The notes under the pieces are model-generated. The model was given only the letters and a program-made list of their open reading frames with translations. It made no database searches and was not told where the DNA came from. The translations under genes were made by a program, and so were the position numbers. Of a stretch of 64,000 nucleotides of DNA, positions 54,067 through 62,934 are shown piece after piece. Position 1 is the stretch's first letter; the number at the start of each line of letters is the position of its first letter. Source of the DNA: Roseateles hydrophilus (GTDB lineage: Bacteria > Pseudomonadota > Gammaproteobacteria > Burkholderiales > Burkholderiaceae_C); the NCBI RefSeq assembly GCF_026712245.1, contig NZ_JAPPUY010000001.1, forward strand, positions 868,001 through 932,000, written 5' to 3'.

Positions 54067-54711
54067 TTAGTAACCCGAGCTCGCGAGGCGGAAGCTCACG
54101 CGGTGCCGGTCATCGCGGACGTCGGTGGCAAGGAATCCGCTGCCACTGCGCTCAACGCGGAAGCGCTGCTTGCCGGCGTCGAGCTGGCCGTTGCGCCACT
54201 GGCCGCTGAACTCGTGGTCACCCGCGCTGCCGGTGACGCCACCGCCGGGCAGGATGTGCAGCCGCACTTCAACGCGCTCCTGCTCGTCGTAGCCACTGAA
54301 CTGGCCCACAGCCCAGGCCGGCACGTCGCCCTCGGCTTCCTGCTGCGCCTGCTGCTTGCGGCTGTTGGCCGCCGCTGCCAGCGCGGCCAGGCCCAGCACG
54401 GCTACGCCAATGCCGATGGCCTTGTTGCGGTCATGGTGGCCGTCGCGGCCCACACGGAACTCGGCCGAGCAGCCGTGGTCCACCCACACGCCGTAGCGGT
54501 CGTAGCCCCAGCTGCGGCCTTCGCGGCAGTCGAACAGGCTGTGCTTGCGGATCAGCTCGACGCGGTTGTCCGTGTCGGCGCGGCAGTAGCGATATTTGAA
54601 GCCGTGACTGTCGCAGCTCAGGTTTTGCTCGGCAACGGCTGGCATGGGCAGGGCCACGAGCCCGAGGCTGACCAGCGCGGCGGTCCACTGTTGACAACGT
54701 CTGGCCAGCAT
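54067..54711 (-). CDS. DUF3011 exported protein
   Basis: This 214-residue protein has a signal peptide ending AVAEQ, followed by a DUF3011 domain with paired cysteines (LSCDSHGFKYRYCRADTDN, LFDCREGRSWGYDRYGVWV, HGCSAEF). A hydrophobic segment lies near residues 98-112 (AIGIGVAVLGLAALAAAA), then a beta-rich tail. The family has no known function. The four-cysteine domain suggests a disulfide-bonded periplasmic module, perhaps membrane-anchored. It lies 15 bases upstream of the solute-binding protein gene on the same strand, so the two may share a transcript. Confidence 0.8.
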   Translation of the reverse strand: MLARRCQQWTAALVSLGLVALPMPAVAEQNLSCDSHGFKYRYCRADTDNRVELIRKHSLFDCREGRSWGYDRYGVWVDHGCSAEFRVGRDGHHDRNKAIGIGVAVLGLAALAAAANSRKQQAQQEAEGDVPAWAVGQFSGYDEQERVEVRLHILPGGGVTGSAGDHEFSGQWRNGQLDAGKQRFRVERSGSGFLATDVRDDRHRVSFRLASSGY

Positions 54712-54777
54712 GCGGTCTCCTGTCGGGCAGCGCTTCCGTTCGAAGCCCCGGCATCGTAGGTGTCGATGGGCCGCGGT

Positions 54778-55731
54778 TCAGCCCTGCTGGTGCCGCGGTG
54801 CTTGCGTGGCATCCCCAGCGTTGTGGATGGCAACGGTCGGGGGCCTTGTGGCGAGCAGGGCTTCGCGCAGTGCCGGATCAGCGTCGCGGCGCCATGCGGC
54901 GAACACCGTGGAGGCCTCCACCTCACCGACCAGCGGCCGGAACACCGCACCCTGCAGCCCTGCGCGCTGGAAGGCCGCCGGCACGATGCTGACGCCCAGC
55001 CCCTGCGCCACCAGCGACACCACCGACAGCCAGTGCCGGCCCTCGTGCTGCAGGCGCGGGTAGAAACCGTGCCGGCGGCAAATGTCGACGATGCGGGCGT
55101 GGTAGTCCGGCGAGCCCTTGCGGGAGAACAGGATGAAGGGCTGCTCGCCGAGGCTGGGCAGCGCGATGCAGGGCTGCGCCGCCAGCGGGTGATCCGCAGG
55201 CAGGCAGGCGACAAAGGGCTCCGTGTAGAGCGGCGCCGCGGCCAGCGCGGGCGGCAGCCGGTCGGTGTGCACCAGGCCCAGGTCCAGCTCGTCGTGCAGC
55301 AGCGCGTCGATCTGGTCCTGTGAATTCAGCTCCACGACGACCACTTCTACCTTGGGGTGCGCGGCCTGGAACGCCTTGAGCCAGCCGGACAGGCCGTTGA
55401 ACAGCGTGGAGCCGACGAAGCCGACACGCAGCCGCCCCACCTCGCCGGCCTGGACGTCGCGCGCCAGCGCGCAGGCGTCTTCCGCGCGGTCGATCAGCGC
55501 CTGGGCGCTGCCGCGAAAGGCGGCGCCGGCCGGCGTGAGCCGCACGCCCTTGCTGTCGCGGTCGAACAAGCGCGCGCCCACGCTGGCCTCCAGCTGCTGG
55601 ATGGCGACCGACAGTGGCGGCTGCGAGATGGACAGGCGCTGTGCGGCGCGGCCGTAGTGCAGTTCGTCGGCCAGGGCGAGAAAGTAGCGCAGGTGGCGGA
55701 ACTCCAGGGAGCGGATGGCCTCGATAGGCAT
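54778..55731 (-). CDS. LysR family transcriptional regulator (GcdR-like position)
   Basis: This 317-residue regulator has the N-terminal LTTR helix-turn-helix (LEFRHLRYFLALADELHYG, RLSISQPPLSVAIQQLE) and a periplasmic-binding-like effector domain. It is divergent from glutaryl-CoA dehydrogenase, the standard layout in which a LysR protein controls the neighbour. Two matched dyads in the 134-base intergenic region are probable operators. The ATG at 55731 fits the domain start; the frame stays open upstream through the control region. Confidence 0.92.
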   Translation of the reverse strand: MPIEAIRSLEFRHLRYFLALADELHYGRAAQRLSISQPPLSVAIQQLEASVGARLFDRDSKGVRLTPAGAAFRGSAQALIDRAEDACALARDVQAGEVGRLRVGFVGSTLFNGLSGWLKAFQAAHPKVEVVVVELNSQDQIDALLHDELDLGLVHTDRLPPALAAAPLYTEPFVACLPADHPLAAQPCIALPSLGEQPFILFSRKGSPDYHARIVDICRRHGFYPRLQHEGRHWLSVVSLVAQGLGVSIVPAAFQRAGLQGAVFRPLVGEVEASTVFAAWRRDADPALREALLATRPPTVAIHNAGDATQAPRHQQG

Positions 55732-55732
55732 G

Positions 55733-55774
55733 ACGAATCGTGAAAGTGGATTCTTGAATTGGACACGAATCGTG
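55733..55774. promoter_or_regulatory. Two identical dyads between lysR and gcdH
   Basis: ACGAATCGTG occurs at 55733-55742 and again at 55765-55774, 32 bases apart (about three helical turns). The second lies in CACGAATCGTG, an 11-base perfect dyad about a central A. The copies sit on the same face of the helix, as expected for a LysR tetramer; the first almost touches the lysR start. Confidence 0.6.
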
Positions 55775-55865
55775 CGCGGCGGAATACTGGGGTCGCTGCG
55801 CAGGCTGAGAGGCTGCGCCATCATCAGTGCCTGACTGCAGGCCCCACGACCACACGGAGACCGCC

Positions 55866-57044
55866 ATGGCCCACAAGGCAAGCTTTCACTGGGACGACCC
55901 GCTGCTGCTGAACACGCAACTCAGCGACGACGAGCGCATGGTGCGCGACGCGGCGGCCGCCTACTGCACGGACCAGCTCCGCCCGCGCGTGCGCGACGCC
56001 TTCCGCCAGGAAAAGACCGACGCGTCCATCTTCCGTGAGATGGGTGAGCTGGGCCTGCTGGGCCCCACCATCCCGGCCGAGTACGGCGGCGCGGGGCTGA
56101 ACTACGTCAGCTACGGGCTGATCGCCCGCGAGGTGGAGCGTGTGGACTCGGGCTACCGCTCGATGATGAGCGTGCAGTCGTCGCTGGTGATGGTGCCGAT
56201 CAACGAGTTCGGCTCCGAGGTCACCAAGCAGAAGTACCTGCCCAAGCTGGCCAGCGGCGAGTGGATCGGCTGCTTCGGCCTGACCGAGCCCAACCATGGC
56301 TCCGACCCCGGCTCCATGGTCACACGCGCCCGCAAGGTGGACGGCGGCTACGAGCTCACGGGCGCCAAGATGTGGATCACCAACAGCCCCATCGCCGACG
56401 TCTTCGTCGTCTGGGCCAAGGACGAGGGCGGCCAGATCCGCGGCTTCGTGCTGGAGAAGGGCGCCAAGGGCCTGTCGGCGCCGGCCATCCATGGCAAGGT
56501 GGGGCTGCGCGCGTCCATCACCGGCGAGATCGTCATGGACCGCGTGTTCTGCCCGGAGGAGAACGCCTTCCCCGAGGTGCGCGGCCTGAAGGGCCCGTTC
56601 ACCTGCCTGAACAGCGCCCGCTACGGCATCGCCTGGGGTGCGCTTGGCGCCGCCGAGGACTGCTGGCACACCGCGCGCCAGTACACGCTGGACCGCCAGC
56701 AGTTCGGCAAGCCGCTGGCCGCCAACCAGCTCATCCAGAAGAAGCTGGCCGACATGCAGACCGAGATCACGCTGGGCCTGCAGGGCTGCCTGCGCCTGGG
56801 CCGCATGAAGGACGAGGGTACGGCGGCCGTGGAGATCACGTCCATCATGAAGCGCAACAGCTGCGGCAAGGCGCTGGACATCGCCCGCATGGCGCGCGAC
56901 ATGCTGGGCGGCAACGGCATCTCCGACGAGTTCGGCGTGGCCCGCCACCTGGTGAACCTGGAGGTCGTGAACACCTACGAGGGCACGCACGACATCCATG
57001 CGCTCATCCTCGGCCGGGCCATCACCGGCATCGCGGCGTTCTGA
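55866..57044 (+). CDS. gcdH: Glutaryl-CoA dehydrogenase
   Basis: This flavoenzyme oxidises and decarboxylates glutaryl-CoA to crotonyl-CoA in lysine, hydroxylysine and tryptophan catabolism. The 392-residue protein is close to the known enzyme throughout: [46 protein letters not shown], and catalytic E372 in [20 protein letters not shown]. The ATG at 55866 gives the usual N-terminus. Divergent from the LysR gene, its likely regulator. Confidence 0.95.
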   Translation: MAHKASFHWDDPLLLNTQLSDDERMVRDAAAAYCTDQLRPRVRDAFRQEKTDASIFREMGELGLLGPTIPAEYGGAGLNYVSYGLIAREVERVDSGYRSMMSVQSSLVMVPINEFGSEVTKQKYLPKLASGEWIGCFGLTEPNHGSDPGSMVTRARKVDGGYELTGAKMWITNSPIADVFVVWAKDEGGQIRGFVLEKGAKGLSAPAIHGKVGLRASITGEIVMDRVFCPEENAFPEVRGLKGPFTCLNSARYGIAWGALGAAEDCWHTARQYTLDRQQFGKPLAANQLIQKKLADMQTEITLGLQGCLRLGRMKDEGTAAVEITSIMKRNSCGKALDIARMARDMLGGNGISDEFGVARHLVNLEVVNTYEGTHDIHALILGRAITGIAAF

Positions 57045-57065
57045 GCGCCGCGCCGCGCTGCAGCG

Positions 57066-57848
57066 TCAGCGCGGCGCGGTCAGCTGGATCTCATACAGCC
57101 GCGGCCACAGCTTGCCCGTGACGAACAGGCGCTTGGCCTTGGCGTCGTAGGCGATGCCGTTGAGCACGGCGTCCGGGTGCGGGCGCTGCGGGCCGGCGAG
57201 CAGGCCGGTGAGGTCGATCCAGCCGGTCACGCGGCCGGTTTTGGGGTCGATGCGGGCGATGCGGTCGGTCTGCCACACGTTGGCGAGGATCTCGCCTTCC
57301 ACCCACTCCAGCTCGTTGAGCTGCGTCAGCGGCCGGCCGTCGGCCGTCACCTTCACGCGGCGCAGCTCCTTGAAGCTCAGCGGGTCCAGGAAGCGCAGTT
57401 CGGCGCTGCCGTCGCTCATGACCAGTTCGCGCTCGTTGTGCGCCAGGCCCCAGCCCTCGCCGGGGTAGCTGAACTTGCGCCAGAGCTTGAAGGTCTTGAG
57501 GTCCAGCACGAAGGCGGTCTGCTCCTGCCAGGTGAGGGCGATGATGCGGTCGCCCCAACGCGTGATGCCCTCGCCGAACACTTCGGGCGGCAGTTCCACG
57601 GCCTGCAGCACGCGGCCGGTCTCCAGCTCGACCTTGCGGACGCTGGAGCGGCCACGCAGGCCCGTCCCCTCGTACAGAAAACCGTCGTGGAAGAACAGGC
57701 CCTGCGTGAAGGCGTCAGGGTCATGCGGATAGCTGCGCACGACCTTGTAGCCCTGCACGGGCGTGGCGGCGAGCGCCAGGGGCGCGAAGGCGGCAGCAGC
57801 CAGCGCGGCCAGCAGCGCCAGGCGGCGCGGGAAGGAACTCGGTTGCAT
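57066..57848 (-). CDS. Glutaminyl-peptide cyclotransferase (plant-type beta-propeller)
   Basis: This 260-residue exported enzyme forms pyroglutamate from N-terminal glutamine. It has a signal peptide ending PLALAAT, then the five-bladed propeller typical of the papaya-type family: SYPHDPDAFTQGLFFHDGFLYEGTG, FGEGITRWGDRIIALTWQE, YPGEGWGLAHNERELVMSDG and LNELEWVEGEILANVWQTD. All characteristic acidic and aromatic positions appear. The ATG at 57848 is preferred over one six codons upstream. It follows gcdH convergently, 21 bases away. Confidence 0.92.
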   Translation of the reverse strand: MQPSSFPRRLALLAALAAAAFAPLALAATPVQGYKVVRSYPHDPDAFTQGLFFHDGFLYEGTGLRGRSSVRKVELETGRVLQAVELPPEVFGEGITRWGDRIIALTWQEQTAFVLDLKTFKLWRKFSYPGEGWGLAHNERELVMSDGSAELRFLDPLSFKELRRVKVTADGRPLTQLNELEWVEGEILANVWQTDRIARIDPKTGRVTGWIDLTGLLAGPQRPHPDAVLNGIAYDAKAKRLFVTGKLWPRLYEIQLTAPR

Positions 57849-57891
57849 GCCGGCAGCGTAAATCAAGCGCAGGGCACGGCGGCCGTGCTGC

Positions 57892-59274
57892 TCAGCCGCC
57901 GAGCGCCTTGAACAGCGCCGCCTGCCGCAGCCACTGCTGCAGGCGCAGTTGCACGGCGTTTTGCTCGGCGTCCAAGGTCGCGCTGCGCGCCTGCAGCCAG
58001 TCGGCGCGGGCGATGACGCCGATGTCGTAGCGCAGCTGCGCCAGCCGCTCGTTCTCGCGGGCCTCGCGCAGCCGGCCGGTGTTGGCGACGAGTTGCTGGC
58101 TCAGCCGCTCGGCCTCGATGCGCTGGGCCTCGATCTCGGCCAGCGCCTTCTGTAGCGTGTCGCGCAGCCCCAGCGCGGCGCTGTCGAGCTGGCTGCGGGC
58201 GTTGTCTCGCTGCAGGTTCAGCCGCTGCCAGTCGATCAGCGGCACGGCCAGGTTGGCGCCCAGGTTGGCCAGCGGCTGGGACAGCCAGTCGCGCGCCTGC
58301 GTGCCGCCGGTGCTGAGGCCGGCGCTGAAGCTCAGCCGCGGGTAGCGCTCGGCCTCGCTGACGCGCAGCTGGGCCAGCGCCTGGTCCACGCCCAGCCGTG
58401 CGCGCTGCACGTCGGGGCGGCGGGCCAGCTGCTCGGCGGGCTCGGCCAGCCGCCAGCGCGGCGGCTCGGTGGCGGGCAGGGCGGCATCGGGCGACGGGCC
58501 GGGCAGCGGCTCGGCCAGCAGCAGCGCCAGGCGCTGACGTTGCAGCAGCGTGTCAGCAGCGATGTCCGCCACGCGGTTCTCGGCGGCCTGCACGGTGATG
58601 GCGATCTTGTCCAGCTCCACGGGCAGCAGCTTGCCCTCGCGCACGCGCTGACGCGTCAGGCCCAGCGTTTCACGGGTCAGCGCCAGCTGGGTCTCGGCCA
58701 GCGGTTGCTGGGCACGCAGCGCGGCCAGCGTCCAGTAGGCCTCGGCCACCTGGCTGCGGATGGACAGCCGCGCCGCCTCGATGTCGGTGCGCGCGGACTC
58801 GGCACTGGCCCGCTGACCCGCGGTGGTGTGGGCCAGGCGGTCCCACAGGTCCAGCTCGTAGCCCACGCCCAGCGAGGCGCCGTAGCTGCGGCTCCAGCCG
58901 GTGCTGGTGGTCACGGGCACGGTGATGCCGCCGCCCACGTCCACGTTGCGCGTGCTGCTCTGCGTCTCCACGGGCCGGCTGGCGCTGGTGGACAGGCCGG
59001 CGCTGGGCTGCCAGCGCAGCGCGCTCTGCTCAGCGAGGCGCTGAGCCTGCTGCCAGCGCTGGGCGGCGATGGCGATGTCCAGGTTCGCTGCCAGCGCGCG
59101 GGCTTGCAGTGCGGCCAGCGTCGGGTCCAGCAGGCCGGCCCAGTCGGGCGAGGCGGTGCCGGCGGCCTGGCTCCAAGCGGTCGGCATGGCGACCTCGGGC
59201 GCACGCGCGGCCGGCCCGTGAGCGCAGCCCGCAAGCCACAGCGCGGCGGCCAGGGCGGTCAGTCTTGTCTTCAT
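57892..59274 (-). CDS. Outer membrane efflux lipoprotein (NodT/OprM family)
   Basis: This 460-residue TolC-like channel has a lipobox (LWLAGC at residues 12-17) and two long helical hairpin repeats, with DLWDRLAHTTAGQRASAESAR and LRARPDVQRAR-like segments. The PLIDWQRLNLQRDNARSQLD block is near the second hairpin. It is the outer membrane part of a tripartite pump. The stop of the MacB gene lies four bases before its start, and MacA is further upstream on the same strand, so the three make one operon. Confidence 0.92.
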   Translation of the reverse strand: MKTRLTALAAALWLAGCAHGPAARAPEVAMPTAWSQAAGTASPDWAGLLDPTLAALQARALAANLDIAIAAQRWQQAQRLAEQSALRWQPSAGLSTSASRPVETQSSTRNVDVGGGITVPVTTSTGWSRSYGASLGVGYELDLWDRLAHTTAGQRASAESARTDIEAARLSIRSQVAEAYWTLAALRAQQPLAETQLALTRETLGLTRQRVREGKLLPVELDKIAITVQAAENRVADIAADTLLQRQRLALLLAEPLPGPSPDAALPATEPPRWRLAEPAEQLARRPDVQRARLGVDQALAQLRVSEAERYPRLSFSAGLSTGGTQARDWLSQPLANLGANLAVPLIDWQRLNLQRDNARSQLDSAALGLRDTLQKALAEIEAQRIEAERLSQQLVANTGRLREARENERLAQLRYDIGVIARADWLQARSATLDAEQNAVQLRLQQWLRQAALFKALGG

Positions 59275-59278
59275 GGTT

Positions 59279-61381
59279 TCACTCCCGAGCCAGCGCATCG
59301 ACGGGGCTGAGCGCCGCGGCGCGCCGCGCCGGCAGCGTGCCGAACACCAGGCCCACCAGGCTGGATACGCCAAACGCCACGCCCAGCGCCGCCCAGCTGA
59401 TGCTGACCTGCAGGTGTTGCTGGGCTGCGTTCAGGCCTTGTGCGGCCAGCCAGCTCAGCAGCACGCCCACCAGCCCGCCCAGGCAGCAGAGGACGACGGC
59501 TTCGATGAGGAACTGCAGGCGCACATCACCCTGGCGTGCGCCCACCGCCATGCGGATGCCGATCTCGCGCGTGCGCTCCGACACCGACACCAGCATGATG
59601 TTCATCACGCCCACGCCGCCCACCAGCAGCGAGATGGCCGCCACGCCGGCAAACAGCGCTGCCATCGCGCTGGTCACGCTTTGGAACTTGCGGAACTCCT
59701 CTTCGCCGTTCCAGGTGCCGAAATCCTCGGCGCCGTGCAGCGCCTTCAGGCGATGGATGATCTGCTCGCGCACCTGCTGCGGCGGCACCGTCAGGTCCAG
59801 CAGCACGTCGAAGTTGTCGACATCGGCGCGGGCGTCCAGCTTGCGCGAGAAGGTCGTGTGCGGCAGGTAGATCTGGCCCAGCCAACTGCCGAAGCTGAAC
59901 GCGCCGCCCTCCGAGGCGACGACGCCCACGACGGTGAAGGGCAGGGCGGCCACTGGCGGCGGTGGCGCGCCGGGCAACAGCGGCTGCATCTCAGCACCGT
60001 TGCCGCCGCCCGCCATGGGGTTCACGAACACCAGCTTGCCCAGCGGCGACTCGCCCTTCTTGAACAGCGCGTCACGCGCCTTCTCGTCGAGCACGACGAC
60101 CTGGCTGCGCGTCTCGTAGTCCATCGCGGCCAGGTAGCGGCCCTGGGCCAGCTTGAGCTTGCGGGCGCGCAGCGTGTTGGGGTCGCCCGCCACGGCCTCC
60201 AGCATCGCGTCGCGCGACTGGTGGCGGGCCGTCAGCTGCATCTGGCGGTTCAGCGTGATGCCCTTGACGCCCGGCAGCGCGCGCAGCGAATCGATTTCGT
60301 GGGGCCGGAAGGGCTGCGCCACGGCGCCGGGCGGCAGCGCCGGGTTGCCGCGCCAGACGGGGATGCGGCCGGAGATCAGGCTGCTGAGGTCGGTCTCGAT
60401 GGAGGCCCGCGCCGCGGTGGTGAGCGCGACGATGCTGACCACCGACGCGATGCCGATGCTGATGCCCAGCATGGACAGTGCCGTGCGCAGCCGGTTGCCC
60501 TTGAGCGCCAGCACGGCGGTGGCGATGGCCTCGCGCCACTGCACCTGCAGGCGCATGAAGACGCCCCCAGGGCGCAGCAGGCTGCGCCCGCCCCCCGAGG
60601 GGGAGGGACTGCCTTGGGAGAGGCCCGGCGGAAGTCCGCCGCCGCCATCCTCGACCGGCGGCGCATCGCCGGGCAGCGCGGTGGGCGCCACATGGCCGGC
60701 CGGTGTGCCGTTGTCCGCCACCACCTTGCCGTCGCGCAGCTCGATGACACGCTGCGCATGGGCGGCGACGCTGGGGTCGTGCGTGACCAGGATGATGGTG
60801 TGGCCGCGTCCGTGCAGTTCCTTGAGCAGGCGCAGCATCTCGGCGCCGGAGGCGGAGTCCAGCGCGCCGGTGGGCTCGTCGGCCAGGATGATCTGACCAC
60901 CGTTCATCAGCGCCCGCGCGATGGACACGCGCTGCTGTTGGCCGCCGGACAGCTCGTTGGGCTTGTGGTGCAGGCGCTCGCCCAGGCCCAGGCGCTCCAG
61001 CAGGGCCTCGGCGCGGCTGGTGCGCGGGCCGCTGGCCACGCCGGCGTAGACGGCCGGCAGCGCCGCGTTGGCGCGGGCGTCCAGGTGGGGCAGCAGGTGG
61101 TAGCGCTGGAAGATGAAGCCGAAGCGCTCACGCCGCAGCGCGGCGAGCTCGTCCGCGCCTAAGGCGCTGGCGTCCTGTCCGTCGATGTGGAAGCTGCCGC
61201 GCGTGGGGTTGTCCAGGCAGCCCAGCACGTTCATCAGCGTGCTCTTGCCCGAGCCCGACTGGCCCATGATGGCCACGAACTCGCCGGCCTCGATGGCCAG
61301 GCTCACACCGGCCAGTGCCGGGACGTCGATCTCGCCCAGCTGGTAATGCCGGGCGACGTCTTTCAGTTCGATGAGGGCCAT
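59279..61381 (-). CDS. macB: MacB-type ABC exporter (ATPase-permease)
   Basis: This 700-residue protein fuses an ATPase and a MacB permease. The ATPase has Walker A GQSGSGKS, signature LSGGQQQR and Walker B ILADEPTGALD within residues 1-235. The permease has a first membrane helix after RLRTALSMLGI, a large periplasmic domain and three C-terminal helices with the family motif REIGIRMAVGARQGDV. The linker at about residues 245-275 is unusually long and is encoded by a GC-rich repeat that resembles noncoding DNA. MacA and an outer membrane factor flank it. Substrates may be macrolides or peptides; not determined. Confidence 0.92.
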   Translation of the reverse strand: MALIELKDVARHYQLGEIDVPALAGVSLAIEAGEFVAIMGQSGSGKSTLMNVLGCLDNPTRGSFHIDGQDASALGADELAALRRERFGFIFQRYHLLPHLDARANAALPAVYAGVASGPRTSRAEALLERLGLGERLHHKPNELSGGQQQRVSIARALMNGGQIILADEPTGALDSASGAEMLRLLKELHGRGHTIILVTHDPSVAAHAQRVIELRDGKVVADNGTPAGHVAPTALPGDAPPVEDGGGGLPPGLSQGSPSPSGGGRSLLRPGGVFMRLQVQWREAIATAVLALKGNRLRTALSMLGISIGIASVVSIVALTTAARASIETDLSSLISGRIPVWRGNPALPPGAVAQPFRPHEIDSLRALPGVKGITLNRQMQLTARHQSRDAMLEAVAGDPNTLRARKLKLAQGRYLAAMDYETRSQVVVLDEKARDALFKKGESPLGKLVFVNPMAGGGNGAEMQPLLPGAPPPPVAALPFTVVGVVASEGGAFSFGSWLGQIYLPHTTFSRKLDARADVDNFDVLLDLTVPPQQVREQIIHRLKALHGAEDFGTWNGEEEFRKFQSVTSAMAALFAGVAAISLLVGGVGVMNIMLVSVSERTREIGIRMAVGARQGDVRLQFLIEAVVLCCLGGLVGVLLSWLAAQGLNAAQQHLQVSISWAALGVAFGVSSLVGLVFGTLPARRAAALSPVDALARE
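60557..60650. repeat. GC-rich repeat inside the macB linker
   Basis: This stretch contains GCGCAG/CTGCGC and CCCCCC/GGGGGG complementary blocks like those of Burkholderiales intergenic repeats. It is read in frame as a Gly/Pro/Ser-rich linker. An ATG at 60556 just after it begins the permease half (MRLQVQW). Confidence 0.5.
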
Positions 61382-61461
61382 GTCAGCGCCGTCCGGTCGC
61401 CCGCAGGCGCTGAAGCGCCCCCGCGGGGGGCAGCGAGTGAAGCAAGCGTGGGGGCGTCATG
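61382..61461. repeat. GC-rich repeat between macA and macB
   Basis: The 80-base gap contains CGCCCCCGCGGGGGGCAGCG with a near-palindromic core and a second copy of the GGGGGC word. It resembles the dispersed GC-rich intergenic repeats of Comamonadaceae and related genera. It separates macA from macB within one operon; no terminator T-tract is present. Confidence 0.5.
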
Positions 61462-62613
61462 TCAGCTGGACGTGGCGCTGGCGGCAGACGCCGCGGCATC
61501 CGCAGCGCTCGGCGGTGCCAGCAGCACCTTGTCGCCCGTCTTCAGGCCGTCCAGCACCTGCACCTTGGCGCCGTCCTGCAGGCCGACCTTGACCTGCCGC
61601 GGCGTCTGCTTGCCGGCGGCGTCGAGCACCGTGACCGTGAAGCGGCCGTCTTTGCCGCGCTCGCCCAGGGCGACGATAGGCATGGCGGGCACCTGCTTGG
61701 CTGAGCCGGTCTCGATGTCCACCTGCACCGTCATGTCGCTGAACAGCGCGCGGTCGCGGTTGTCCACCTCGAACAGCACGTTGTAAAACACGGCGTTGCC
61801 CGCGCGCTCGGGCACCGGCTGGATGACGCGCAGCTTGCCCTCGTAGCGCTTGCCCTCGCCTGACAGCGTGGAGAAGCGCGCCACCTGGCCCACCTTGATG
61901 GCCTGGATGTCGGCCTCGGGCACTTTGGTGCGCACGGTGATGGTGTCCAGGTCGGCCAGCGTCAGGATGACCGGGGTCACCTGCACCGAGATCACCGTCT
62001 GCCCCACCTGCACCGGCAGGTTGACGACGGTGCCGTTCATCGGCGCCGTGATGCGGGTGTAGGACAGGTTGACCTTGCGCTTCTCCAGGTCGGCCTGCAG
62101 ACGCTGCAGGTTGGCTGCTTGGCCGCGCAGGTCGGCCTCGATCTTGGCGAGCTCGGTCTCGGCGCGCTCTGCCTCGTTGCCCGACGTCGCCTGGCCGGCC
62201 AGCAGGCGCTGCTGACGCTTGAGCTCACGCCGCGCCGCGTCGGCGTCGATGCGGCGGCTGTCCAGCGCGGCGCTGGCCTGGGCGACGGCGGCCTCGGCCT
62301 GCGCAACGTCGCTGCGGGCCAGGTCGGGGTCCAGGCTGACGAGCAGGTCGCCTTTCTTCACCTGCTGGCCCAGTTCGACGTGGATGGTCTGGATCTGGCC
62401 ACTCACCTGGGCGCCGACATCCACCTTGGTGCGCGCCTGCAGCACCCCGGCGGCCTGTACGGCCTGCGTGATGTCGGCCAGCGCGACGACACCGCTGGGC
62501 GGCGGCAGCGGGGCATCGGCTTTGCGGGTGGCCCACCAGCCGCCGCCCGCGGCGGCCAGCACGGCGATGACGATCAGGCGCGTGCGCCAGCGCTTCAGCA
62601 ATGAGGCTTTCAT
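61462..62613 (-). CDS. macA: MacA-type periplasmic adaptor protein
   Basis: This 383-residue membrane fusion protein bridges MacB and the outer membrane channel. An N-terminal membrane anchor (LIVIAVLAAAGGGWWA) precedes the lipoyl half (VDVGAQVSGQIQTIHVELGQQVKKGDLLVSLDP). A coiled-coil hairpin over about residues 100-170 follows, then the second lipoyl half (ITAPMNGTVVNLPVQVGQTV) and beta-barrel domains. The ATG at 62613 starts just before the anchor; upstream codons are less plausible. First gene of the macA-macB-outer membrane factor operon. Confidence 0.94.
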   Translation of the reverse strand: MKASLLKRWRTRLIVIAVLAAAGGGWWATRKADAPLPPPSGVVALADITQAVQAAGVLQARTKVDVGAQVSGQIQTIHVELGQQVKKGDLLVSLDPDLARSDVAQAEAAVAQASAALDSRRIDADAARRELKRQQRLLAGQATSGNEAERAETELAKIEADLRGQAANLQRLQADLEKRKVNLSYTRITAPMNGTVVNLPVQVGQTVISVQVTPVILTLADLDTITVRTKVPEADIQAIKVGQVARFSTLSGEGKRYEGKLRVIQPVPERAGNAVFYNVLFEVDNRDRALFSDMTVQVDIETGSAKQVPAMPIVALGERGKDGRFTVTVLDAAGKQTPRQVKVGLQDGAKVQVLDGLKTGDKVLLAPPSAADAAASAASATSS

Positions 62614-62934
62614 GTCCCTCCCAGGACGTCGGGCCTGCGAGGCCCGCAAGTGGTCGCCGTTCTCAAGGCGGCTGGTGCGATGAAACGCGGCGCAGCCTAA
62701 CAAGCCCGCGCGGGCCGGCGAGCGAACGGGGCGCATCCTGCTGAGTGAATAGTGCCCTGGCGAAAGTCATGCGGCCCTCGGTGTGCTGCCTGGCCTGTCG
62801 TGCGCGCCGGCGGCCTGTTCGCGCGGCCGCGGCCCACCTGTCGTAAACCCTGTGGCGACAGGCCTTGCCCGGCTGTGGGGTCTCGCGTACGATAGGCTAA
62901 CGTTAACACATTGAACAACAGGTTCTAACACGCC
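62614..62934. other. 321-base intergenic region with no gene seen
   Basis: This gap between the divergent macA and LacI-family genes holds no convincing coding sequence. It contains an inverted repeat CCTGTCG (62837-62843)/CGACAGG (62856-62862), the LacI promoter and an operator-like dyad, and presumably the macA promoter nearer the left end, where nothing distinctive is seen. Confidence 0.6.
62865..62905 (+). promoter_or_regulatory. Promoter and LacI-type operator of the regulator gene
   Basis: TTGCCC (62865-62870) and TACGAT (62888-62893) form -35/-10 boxes with a 17-base spacer. TAACGTTA (62898-62905), a palindrome with the central CG typical of LacI operators, lies right after the -10, at the expected transcription start. 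Its flanks extend the dyad imperfectly over 62892-62911. Autorepression is inferred. Confidence 0.55.

Noticed and set aside
59279-61381. Frameshifted or split macB
   Set aside because: The frame is continuous through the odd linker with all ATPase and permease motifs intact; fusion is odd but not broken.
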